From DATIHT01 sp964348615 (GTDB taxonomy: Bacteria; Patescibacteriota; Microgenomatia; Curtissbacterales; GWA2-41-24): a stretch of 20,157 nt of DNA. How positions within the stretch are numbered: position 1 is the first letter of the stretch; every line of letters begins with the position of its first letter. Below, one piece after another: positions 6,585 through 12,387 of this stretch. The stretch is from positions 1 to 20,157 of the forward strand of contig CAYGDE010000010.1 of NCBI GenBank assembly GCA_964348615.1, written 5' to 3'. Below the pieces are notes generated by a model that was given only the letters and a program-made list of their open reading frames with translations, was not told the DNA's origin and searched no databases. Position numbers and translations under genes: made by a program.

Positions 6585-7118
6585 TTACGGCTCGTTGTGG
6601 TATCTTTCAATAAACTGCCTTCTCCAATTTGCACTCAAAACTACCTGAAAATTGTTTGGCTCAATCCCCTTACCAAATTTTTTCTCCAAATATGCACTAT
6701 GGTTCAGTAGTTGCGAAGAAAACCGCTTATATCCTTTCCTTTCTATTTCGCAAACAGTGTCAACATCTTCACTATAAAATCCTGCAGGATCTTGATTTAC
6801 TTCATCTATAAGCCACGAAATTAAACCTCGGCTTCCCACAGAGTATGCCTCCTCAAATGCCATCACTAAATACTGTTTTCCGGCCTCTGTTGCTACTTTT
6901 GCGCGTCCATTCATTCTCTCAAGATCAGCTTTTAATCTTTTCATAGTCTCCGAGCTACGTCTTCTAAGGTAAGTCTCTTGAAAATGTTCTGCTGATTCAT
7001 CTCTGGTTTTACCTTCAGATCCAGCTGCTATTGTCGGAATCTGTCCAACTAGCCTTATCAAATACTCATTAACTTCAGCTAGTGGCAATTCGGAAAAGTC
7101 TTTCTCGCCAAGTTCCAT
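6585..7118 (-). CDS. Hypothetical soluble helical protein
   Basis: A 177-aa protein rich in charged residues and predicted mostly helical, without a signal peptide or membrane helix. It has a basic central segment (LRRRSSETMKRLKADLERMNGR, split here as residues about 51-72) and a C-terminal YLEKKFGKGIEPNNFQVV then SANWRRQFIERYH. I recognise no family or catalytic motif. The gene stands alone, with its own extended -10 promoter ending 6 nt before the ATG, and no SD site. This suggests a monocistronic, possibly leaderless, mRNA. Confidence 0.65.
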   Translation of the reverse strand: MELGEKDFSELPLAEVNEYLIRLVGQIPTIAAGSEGKTRDESAEHFQETYLRRRSSETMKRLKADLERMNGRAKVATEAGKQYLVMAFEEAYSVGSRGLISWLIDEVNQDPAGFYSEDVDTVCEIERKGYKRFSSQLLNHSAYLEKKFGKGIEPNNFQVVLSANWRRQFIERYHNEP

Positions 7119-7124
7119 GGCCCA

Positions 7125-7133
7125 ATTATATCA
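7125..7133 (-). promoter_or_regulatory. Extended -10 promoter abutting the 177-aa gene
   Basis: On the minus strand TGATATAAT (TG-n-TATAAT) ends 6 nt before the ATG at 7118. Transcription normally starts about 7 nt after the -10 hexamer, so the first transcribed base would be at or next to the A of the ATG. I find no good -35, as expected for an extended -10 element, and no SD site. Confidence 0.6.
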
Positions 7134-7147
7134 ACAATTAATTTTTA

Positions 7148-7181
7148 GATTGCGTCTCCGGCTTCGCCGGATCGCAATGAC
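7148..7181. repeat. REP-like palindromic repeat
   Basis: On the minus strand the element opens GTCATTGCGATCCGGC and closes GCCGGAGACGCAATC. It folds into nested stems: ATTGCG/CGCAAT outside and TCCGGC/GCCGGA inside, with a GAA loop. Its GTCATTGCGA...CGCAATC ends match a type of dispersed palindromic repeat I recall from many bacterial genomes. It lies directly after the tig stop. The T-rich tract is on the wrong side of the stem for an intrinsic terminator of tig, so I call it a repeat rather than a terminator. Confidence 0.6.
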
Positions 7182-7188
7182 AAAAAAG

Positions 7189-8298
7189 TTATGCGGAAAT
7201 TGTTTTTTTAACCAAATCCAAAGTTTTTGCTTGGAAAATAGAAAGGGCAAGGTAGCGCTCCATATCGGCAACTTGGTCTTGCGAAAGATTGGTTTGGTTT
7301 ACACCCTTCATTGCCTCGTCTATTTCTTCTTTTGAAACTTTAACCTGTTCTTGCCTGCCAATTTCATCCATAATCAAAGTAGTTTTAACATTTTTTTCTG
7401 CTTGTTCACGCCATTTTGCCTTAAGCTCGTCGATTGTGGTTTTTTGATCTTTGAGATATAAATCTAACTCTTTACCTTGCCTTTCTAATTCGCTTGAAAG
7501 CCGCAAAAGGATTCTGTTAAGTTCATCTTCAACCAAAATTTCCGGCAATTCAACCTCAGAAACTTTCATAATCTCGTCGAAAATTTCTTGTTCGACTTTT
7601 GTTTCAACTTGGTCTGCCACCAAAGTTTCCAGATCACCTTTTACAATTTCCTTTAAGTGCGCCAAGTCTTTTGCCCCAATTGCGCGGGCGAACTCATCGT
7701 CTATTTTATGCGCTTCTATCTTTTTGTTGGCTGCACCCTTTTCATCCCCAACAAAAATCTTGTTTCCTTGCGCATCATATATGTACTTGCCGCCCTTCTC
7801 TTCCTCACTGGTCTCTAGCTTCTGGTCTCTATCTTGTTTACTTTTCAAATACGCGTCGTAAATGTTCTTAATGGACTGGGCAACATCTGCTTCGGTTACT
7901 TGGTTTGCCGCAATCTTTTTAACCTTAATCGTCTTCCAATCCCCAACTTTTACTTGGGGTTTTTGCACAAAAGAAACACTGTAAGAAAATGGCGAGCCGG
8001 AAGCCAAAGTATCTATGGCAATTTTAGGGGAATCTATAGGGAAAAACTTTTCCTTTTCGAAAATTTCAGAAAGATGTTGATTGATAAGAAAACTGGCTGT
8101 GTCGTTTAAAACCTTAGAAACGCCCACATGTTTTTCGACAACATCAACAGGCGCCATTCCTGGCCTAAAACCGGCAATATTGGAGTTTTTTACATGAGTC
8201 GCCAGAGTCTCTTTGTAAGCTTGGTCAAAACCCAAAGCAGATAAATCGACCTTAACATCGACTTTACCTTTTTCGCCTTTATTTATTGTGTATTGCAT
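7189..8298 (-). CDS. tig: Trigger factor lacking the PPIase domain
   Basis: A 369-aa ribosome-associated chaperone. The N-terminal domain carries the ribosome-docking signature GFRPGMAP (43-50; family GFRxGxxP) and the typical VDVVEKHVG after it. Around residues 111-130 (VQKPQVKVGDWKTIKVKK) the domain ends as in other trigger factors. The FKBP-type PPIase domain of about 90 residues that should follow is absent. In its place is a hydrophilic stretch (about 150-195) that includes a repeat-encoded KQDRDQKLETS. The C-terminal helical chaperone arms are present (about 200-369). A GAGGAAA element 12 nt upstream may be the ribosome-binding site. It follows a 72-aa ORF by 7 nt and shares its promoter. 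Confidence 0.93.
   Translation of the reverse strand: MQYTINKGEKGKVDVKVDLSALGFDQAYKETLATHVKNSNIAGFRPGMAPVDVVEKHVGVSKVLNDTASFLINQHLSEIFEKEKFFPIDSPKIAIDTLASGSPFSYSVSFVQKPQVKVGDWKTIKVKKIAANQVTEADVAQSIKNIYDAYLKSKQDRDQKLETSEEEKGGKYIYDAQGNKIFVGDEKGAANKKIEAHKIDDEFARAIGAKDLAHLKEIVKGDLETLVADQVETKVEQEIFDEIMKVSEVELPEILVEDELNRILLRLSSELERQGKELDLYLKDQKTTIDELKAKWREQAEKNVKTTLIMDEIGRQEQVKVSKEEIDEAMKGVNQTNLSQDQVADMERYLALSIFQAKTLDLVKKTISA
7806..7833 (-). repeat. 7-bp tandem repeat inside tig
   Basis: Plus-strand units CACTGGT, CTCTAGC, TTCTGGT, CTCTATC are four degenerate heptamers of the same CTCTRGT family found in dnaX. On the coding strand they give DRDQKLETS in the region that replaces the PPIase domain. 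Confidence 0.65.
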
Positions 8299-8305
8299 AA
8301 ACTAA

Positions 8306-8524
8306 TCAATTTCCTCTGCCAGTAATCTCGAAAACTGCCCATCGAGCAGAATTCTCTCCAGGTGAAAGAAAATCTGATTCCACCCCTCTTGAAAATACAT
8401 TCGTAACTCTTGGACATTCTGCACAATTTGTTTTCTGCCTAAAACCTTTATCCCATGCAGGCGGACAACTTACTACTCTACCAGCCCTTTTAATAACCCT
8501 ATCATTATCACATCTTTCTGCCAT
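8306..8524 (-). CDS. Small Cys-containing protein of unknown function
   Basis: A 72-aa predicted soluble, basic protein with cysteines at 5, 20, 34 and 37 (NCAEC is a CxxC pair), which could bind a metal; a metal site is inference only. No family is recognised. It is supported as a real gene by its own extended -10 promoter 39 nt upstream and by the tight 7-nt spacing to tig downstream. There is no SD site; instead the leader holds a hairpin followed by a T-rich stretch reaching the ATG. It could alternatively be a leader ORF whose translation affects tig expression. Confidence 0.5.
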   Translation of the reverse strand: MAERCDNDRVIKRAGRVVSCPPAWDKGFRQKTNCAECPRVTNVFSRGVESDFLSPGENSARWAVFEITGRGN

Positions 8525-8552
8525 AATAAAAAAATAAAGCTCTCTCGAGCTT
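8521..8552 (-). terminator. Terminator-like hairpin upstream of the 72-aa ORF
   Basis: On the minus strand a perfect 6-bp stem AAGCTC/GAGCTT with a GAGA loop (8537-8552) is followed by TTTATTTTTTTATT. This could stop leftward read-through from proS. It also lies at the 5' end of the transcript predicted from the promoter at 8563-8571, so it could act as an attenuator or a 5' stabilising hairpin for the 72-aa ORF and tig. The stem is short, so strength is uncertain. Confidence 0.45.
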
Positions 8553-8562
8553 GATTCTTTAA

Positions 8563-8571
8563 ATTATATCA
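8563..8571 (-). promoter_or_regulatory. Extended -10 promoter for the 72-aa ORF and tig
   Basis: TGATATAAT on the minus strand is a perfect extended -10 (TG-n-TATAAT). The predicted transcription start is near 8556, giving a leader of about 32 nt before the ATG at 8524. No clear -35 lies 16-18 nt upstream. Confidence 0.6.
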
Positions 8572-8575
8572 AACT

Positions 8576-8586
8576 TATAGTAGAAT
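8576..8586 (+). promoter_or_regulatory. Candidate -10 elements for the divergent small ORF
   Basis: Overlapping TATAGT (8576-8581) and TAGAAT (8581-8586) hexamers lie on the plus strand. TAGAAT ends 7 nt before the ATG at 8594, which would give a leaderless transcript. TTGATT (8551-8556) is a -35 candidate, but its spacing to TATAGT is 19 nt, longer than ideal. Confidence 0.35.
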
Positions 8587-8593
8587 TTCGACA

Positions 8594-8830
8594 ATGGCAA
8601 AACCTGAACAAGCCCCGCCCGGGATTTCCCAGAAGGATTTTATATTAGTCCATGGTGGAAGACCAGACCATAAAAAACTCTTAAAAGTTCTTATTGTCGA
8701 ACCCGAACTTCCACAGGACCCTCCTACCCCAAACCAAGTTGAATCATTAAGGCAACAAATAGCGGAAACAGGTAGTAATCCGAATTCTTTTTCAACGGTA
8801 AGACCCGGAAATAAGCGCAGACGCCATTAG
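8594..8830 (+). CDS. Small Pro-rich hypothetical protein
   Basis: A 78-aa polar ORF on the otherwise unoccupied plus strand, between the tig promoter region and the end of proS (convergent, 61 nt apart). The composition is rich in P, Q, N and K, with one short hydrophobic core (KKLLKVLIVEPEL, about 27-39) and a basic end (NKRRRH). No motif or family is recognised. Support is limited to a -10-like hexamer just upstream and the absence of an overlapping gene. There is no SD site. It may be a spurious ORF. Confidence 0.4.
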   Translation: MAKPEQAPPGISQKDFILVHGGRPDHKKLLKVLIVEPELPQDPPTPNQVESLRQQIAETGSNPNSFSTVRPGNKRRRH

Positions 8831-8891
8831 TATTGATATTGCAAGGCTTCAAGGAAAAGTTGCTTCTTTTAAACCAAGACCCAAAGGGAAT

Positions 8892-10127
8892 CTACATAGA
8901 AGATTCAGCCGTTAATTTTTTAATAGCTTCATCTGAACTAATAACTTCAAAATCTTTACTTGTCCGTATTTTATATTCAACATTTCCCTTGCCAGCTTTT
9001 TCAGAAACAACCAAGCGCACAGGTATTCCCAATAGGTCTGCATCTGCAAACTTGGCACCTGCACTGACATTTTCTCTATCGTCCCACAAAACATCCAAAC
9101 CTGCTTTTTGCAATTTATCATAAACATCTTGGGCGTCTTCACCCAATTGAACTAGATGAACATCAAACGGCGAAACAGATTTTGGCCAGATGATCCCCTT
9201 GTCGTCGTGATGCACTTCGACAATCGTTCCCATTGCACGGGTTAAACCAATACCATAACTTCCTAAAAATGCGGGCTTTCTTTTTCCTTCTTTATCTGTG
9301 TATGTCACATTCATTTTCTCGCTGTAAACCGTACCAAAACGGAAAATATTCCCAACTTCAATACATTTTGCGCTCTTCAAAGGACCATGGCCCAAATCGC
9401 ATTGCTTTCCCGCTTTTACAGTTGCAACCTCTACATTTGCAGAATAATCACCCCCTGGGCAATAAATAATTTCGTCCTCACCTGATTCGCAAAGAACCTG
9501 GAACTCGTGTGTATTCTCCTTTGTAAATACACCACCCGCAGCTTCAGTAAAAATTGCATCTAGTCCTATTCGTTTAAAAACTTTCATGTACGCATCTTTA
9601 ACTTCAAAGTAATATTTATCTAAATCTTCTTTTGTAGTGTGCAAACTATAAAGGTCTTTCATTAAAAACTCGCGGCCGCGCAAAACACCAGACTTTGCCC
9701 GCAACTCGTTTCGGAACTTCGTAGAAAAATGATAAAGCTTTATTGGAAAATCATGATAAGTCTGAAGATGCTTCCTGACTAAATCCAAAAGGATCTCCTC
9801 GTGCGTGAATGATAATGCATACTCCTTGTCGCCTTTTTTAAACTGGTACATTACCTCGCGGGCGCTATCCCACCTACCTGTTTCGTTCCAAATAGATTTA
9901 GGGTGCAAAAGCGGCATTAATATTTCCTGCGCACCTGATGCATTCATTTCTTCGCGGATTATCTGTTCTATTTTTTTAACAACCCGCAAACCCAGGGGCA
10001 TAAGAGTATATGAACCAGCCATGAGCTTGTCTACAAACCCTCCACGCAGTAAAAGCTTTGCATTTACTGCAGTCTCATCTTTCGGAGTCTGTTTTGTTGT
10101 TTTTCCGAAAAGCTGTGAATATCGCAT
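8892..10127 (-). CDS. proS: Prolyl-tRNA synthetase without editing insertion
   Basis: A 411-aa class II synthetase charging tRNA-Pro. Motif 1 lies at GSYTLMPLGLRVVKKIE (38-54), the TxE loop FTHEE at 107-111, motif 2 at FRNELRAKSGVLRGREF (138-154), and motif 3 at LGSYGIGLTRAMG (288-300). The C-terminal anticodon-binding domain starts at about 320 (FDVHLVQLG) and includes DDRENVSAGAKFADADLLG. The usual bacterial enzyme is about 570 residues because a roughly 180-residue INS editing domain sits between motifs 2 and 3. Here only about 130 residues separate them, so the INS domain is missing and post-transfer editing of Ala-tRNA-Pro would need another protein. It has its own promoter 6 nt before the ATG and no SD site. 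Confidence 0.96.
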   Translation of the reverse strand: MRYSQLFGKTTKQTPKDETAVNAKLLLRGGFVDKLMAGSYTLMPLGLRVVKKIEQIIREEMNASGAQEILMPLLHPKSIWNETGRWDSAREVMYQFKKGDKEYALSFTHEEILLDLVRKHLQTYHDFPIKLYHFSTKFRNELRAKSGVLRGREFLMKDLYSLHTTKEDLDKYYFEVKDAYMKVFKRIGLDAIFTEAAGGVFTKENTHEFQVLCESGEDEIIYCPGGDYSANVEVATVKAGKQCDLGHGPLKSAKCIEVGNIFRFGTVYSEKMNVTYTDKEGKRKPAFLGSYGIGLTRAMGTIVEVHHDDKGIIWPKSVSPFDVHLVQLGEDAQDVYDKLQKAGLDVLWDDRENVSAGAKFADADLLGIPVRLVVSEKAGKGNVEYKIRTSKDFEVISSDEAIKKLTAESSM

Positions 10128-10133
10128 GGGTTA

Positions 10134-10142
10134 ATTATAGCA
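10134..10142 (-). promoter_or_regulatory. Extended -10 promoter abutting proS
   Basis: TGCTATAAT on the minus strand (TG-n-TATAAT) ends 6 nt before the proS ATG at 10127. The same geometry is seen at 7125-7133. It predicts transcription starting at or next to the start codon. It lies in the 26-nt spacer after rseP. Confidence 0.6.
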
Positions 10143-10153
10143 ATGAAAAAAAA

Positions 10154-11263
10154 TTAGCGGATAAGTTTGGCGATGTCGTTAAAAGTTACCAGGACAATCA
10201 AGCCAAGAAGCACTGCAAATCCAATGGTGTGTGCCCACTTTTCAAAATTGGCGTGGACTCTTCTTCTGGTAATTGCCTCAACAAGCAGGAAGAAAAACCT
10301 GCCGCCGTCCAAAGCCGGAATAGGCAAAAGATTCATAATTGCCAAGTTCAAAGAAAGCAAACCTGCAAGCTGCAAAACAGAAAGAGGACCCAAAGCTACT
10401 GCCTGGCCGGTAATTTGGGCAATACCAACGGGCCCAGAAACCCCTTCACTCACCGGACCAATATCCCTATGTGCAATCGAATAGCCAATTAATTGGCCAA
10501 AGACTTTAAAAGAATAAATAGTAGTGTTGTAAGCATGGCCAAAACCGGAAAATAGCTTTTGTAAAAACGTGTCGTAGTGCAAAACCACAAGCTCTCCCAA
10601 ACCTACTCCAATTACAGGCACTTTTAACTCTTCGCTATATGTAGGCGTAACCGAAACTGTTCTGGTCTTATTGTTAATTGGGTTTTCCAAAACCAACTCA
10701 ACCTGTTTTCCATCATTTCCCCTAATTATTTTCTGCAACTCATCAATACCACCAACCTCACTGCCGTTTGCTGTTAAAATTGAATCCCCAGAAGTAATAC
10801 CTGCGTCAGCTGCAGCCGAATTTTGTGCCACATCGGCAATCAAAACCTGCTTTGATTGGTTGGCAAATTTAAAATCGTTTTCCACCAAAAGAGGCAAACT
10901 TATTTTAAAACCCAGCGCAAAAAGTACACCGTAAAAAATCAAAACAGCAAGCACAAAGTTCATGAAAATACCCGCCAAAACCACGGAAACTCTCCTACCC
11001 CAACTTTTTGTAAAATAACTGTTTTTTTGATCTTTACGCGAATCTGTTGGGTCTTCGCCAATAAGCTTTACAAACCCGCCAAAAGGCAACCAGTTAATAG
11101 AATAAATTGTACCTTTAATTTTCTTCCCCCAAAGCCTTGGAGGCAAACCAAAACCAAATTCTTCAACACCAATTCCTGCTCTTTTGGCCATGATAAAATG
11201 CCCAAATTCATGGAGCATAACAAAAACGGAAAGAATGATGATGAATACGAGAATAGAAATCAT
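10154..11263 (-). CDS. rseP: RIP zinc metalloprotease RseP (site-2 protease)
   Basis: A 369-aa intramembrane protease. The zinc-binding HEFGH (residues 18-22) lies in the first membrane helix, and the third metal ligand in NLLPIPALDGG (311-321). A GWR-like SWGRRVSVVLAGIFMN segment (87-102) leads into the second helix. One PDZ domain is visible (about 135-205, VAQNSAAADAGITSGD), as in Gram-positive-type members; E. coli RseP has two. Two further helices follow near the C terminus. The family cleaves membrane proteins such as anti-sigma factors and remnant signal peptides. It follows frr after 104 nt, whereas in many bacteria uppS, cdsA and dxr lie between them. Confidence 0.95.
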   Translation of the reverse strand: MISILVFIIILSVFVMLHEFGHFIMAKRAGIGVEEFGFGLPPRLWGKKIKGTIYSINWLPFGGFVKLIGEDPTDSRKDQKNSYFTKSWGRRVSVVLAGIFMNFVLAVLIFYGVLFALGFKISLPLLVENDFKFANQSKQVLIADVAQNSAAADAGITSGDSILTANGSEVGGIDELQKIIRGNDGKQVELVLENPINNKTRTVSVTPTYSEELKVPVIGVGLGELVVLHYDTFLQKLFSGFGHAYNTTIYSFKVFGQLIGYSIAHRDIGPVSEGVSGPVGIAQITGQAVALGPLSVLQLAGLLSLNLAIMNLLPIPALDGGRFFFLLVEAITRRRVHANFEKWAHTIGFAVLLGLIVLVTFNDIAKLIR

Positions 11264-11285
11264 GATTGTTGTATTGTTAAATTGC

Positions 11286-11394
11286 AGCTAGATTTGTCTT
11301 AGCTCTTCTTCTTTTAGGCCCGCAGTCCGAGTCATCGAGAACGAGGACCGCAAAGAAGAGGGAGTTATTATATTTGACGTAACTCCTCTTCTTT
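11286..11394 (-). other. Structured spacer between frr and rseP
   Basis: Three inverted repeats lie in a row in the minus-strand RNA. The first (11352-11394) pairs AAAGAAGAGGAGTT with AACTCCCTCTTCTTT, 14 pairs with one bulged base, and holds the frr stop in its 14-nt loop. The second (11322-11351) pairs GCGGTCC with GGACTGC; it needs a G-U pair on the minus strand but would be an A-C mismatch on the plus strand. The third (11286-11304) pairs AGCTA with TAGCT. None is followed by a T-tract on this strand, so they look like mRNA processing or stability elements rather than a terminator. Confidence 0.5.
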
Positions 11395-11916
11395 GTTTTT
11401 GCCTGCAACTTCAATTGCCTCAACATATTCGTCGTGCAGTTTTTGCAATTGGTCTTCCAGCCTTTTTTCTTCATCTTCCCCAACTTCGCCTGATTCTTTT
11501 TTTGCCTTTAACTCTTCCCGCACTTCTTGCCTAATCTGCCTAATTTGTACCCTGTAAGTTTCGGCAACCTGATGCATTTTTTTAACAAATTCCTCTCTTC
11601 TTTCTGCAGTTAATGGCGGAATTACGATTCTTACCAAATCGCCATCAACAACAGGGTTCAGCCCCGCATTGGCTTTTGTGATACCGCCAACAATATTGGT
11701 AATTATCGATTTGTCGTAAGGGGAAACTAAAAGTACGGTTGGTTCCGGAGTGGAAATTTGAGCCAGCTCCTTCACCATCATTTTGGAATTGTATGCGTCG
11801 CAGATGATATCGGAAACAAGTGCGGCATTTGCCCTGCCGGTTCGAATTTGGGCTAGTTCTCCTTTGAGATGCGAAACCGCATCTTCCATTTTATTTTGGG
11901 CACTAGAAAGATCCAT
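11368..11916 (-). CDS. frr: Ribosome recycling factor
   Basis: A 182-aa RRF of standard length. The conserved LAQIRTGRANAALV (21-34), LAQISTPEPTVLLVSPYDKS (51-70), LVRIVIPPLTAERREEFVK and the closing coiled-coil region KRLEDQLQKLHDEYV are all present. With EF-G it splits post-termination ribosomes. The gene starts 1 nt after the tsf stop. In many bacteria pyrH lies between tsf and frr; it is absent here. The C-terminal codons form one arm of a long hairpin over the stop. Confidence 0.97.
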   Translation of the reverse strand: MDLSSAQNKMEDAVSHLKGELAQIRTGRANAALVSDIICDAYNSKMMVKELAQISTPEPTVLLVSPYDKSIITNIVGGITKANAGLNPVVDGDLVRIVIPPLTAERREEFVKKMHQVAETYRVQIRQIRQEVREELKAKKESGEVGEDEEKRLEDQLQKLHDEYVEAIEVAGKNKEEELRQI

Positions 11917-11917
11917 C

Positions 11918-12376
11918 TTATTGTCCTAGTTCAAATCGCATAAAGCGCTTAACAACTATGTTTTCTCCCAGTTTGGCAATAGTTTCTTTTACCAAATCTT
12001 CGATAGTTTTGGAAGCATCACGAATGTAGGCTTGTGCAAGAAGCTCTTTGACGTCTTTTGGATCCATTGCCGAAACCTGCATCGCAACTTCATGGACCAG
12101 TGCCTTAAATTCGTCGGTCCTGGCAACAAAATCGGTTTCGCAGTTAATTTCCACCATTGCCCCAACTTTGCCACCGCCATGAATGTATGTGTCTACAAGT
12201 CCTTGACCGGCCTCACGATCCGCTTTGGCGGCTGCCTTATCTATACCCCAGCTTCTTAAAAGCTCAACTGCTTTCTTTTCATCACCTTTGGCCTCAACCA
12301 AAGCTTTTCGGCAATCTGCAATTCCTGCACCTGTTGCTTCTCGTAACTTCTTGATCTGGTCAACGGAAATTTCCAT
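11918..12376 (-). CDS. tsf: Elongation factor Ts, short form
   Basis: A 152-aa EF-Ts, the nucleotide exchange factor of EF-Tu. The N-terminal UBA-like domain (IKKLREATGAGIADCRKAL, residues 8-26) and the nucleotide-exchange motif ETDFVAR (80-86) are clear. E. coli EF-Ts has about 280 residues with two core subdomains and a coiled coil. Here only one core half remains, then a short end (NIVVKRFMRFELGQ), similar in plan to the short Thermus-type protein but shorter still. It begins 11 nt after the rpsB stop. Confidence 0.96.
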   Translation of the reverse strand: MEISVDQIKKLREATGAGIADCRKALVEAKGDEKKAVELLRSWGIDKAAAKADREAGQGLVDTYIHGGGKVGAMVEINCETDFVARTDEFKALVHEVAMQVSAMDPKDVKELLAQAYIRDASKTIEDLVKETIAKLGENIVVKRFMRFELGQ

Positions 12377-12387
12377 TTGGATTTTTA

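Noticed and set aside
10856..11302. 148-aa plus-strand ORF opposite rseP
   Set aside because: The opposite strand carries a clear RseP with HExxH and LDG motifs; the ORF has shadow-like composition and no start signals.
11381..11400. Plus-strand terminator from the frr hairpin followed by TTTGTTTTTG
   Set aside because: The T-tract is on the plus strand but no plus-strand gene lies upstream; the Ts are frr codons for Lys and Asn on the coding strand.
11277..11483. Cys/Lys-rich 68-aa minus-strand ORF across the frr end
   Set aside because: It is out of frame with the well-conserved frr C terminus and has no start signal.
11830..11860. A tRNA T-loop-like sequence (GGTTCGAATTTGGGC)
   Set aside because: It lies in the frr coding sequence at the conserved IRTGRAN segment, and no acceptor or anticodon stems surround it.
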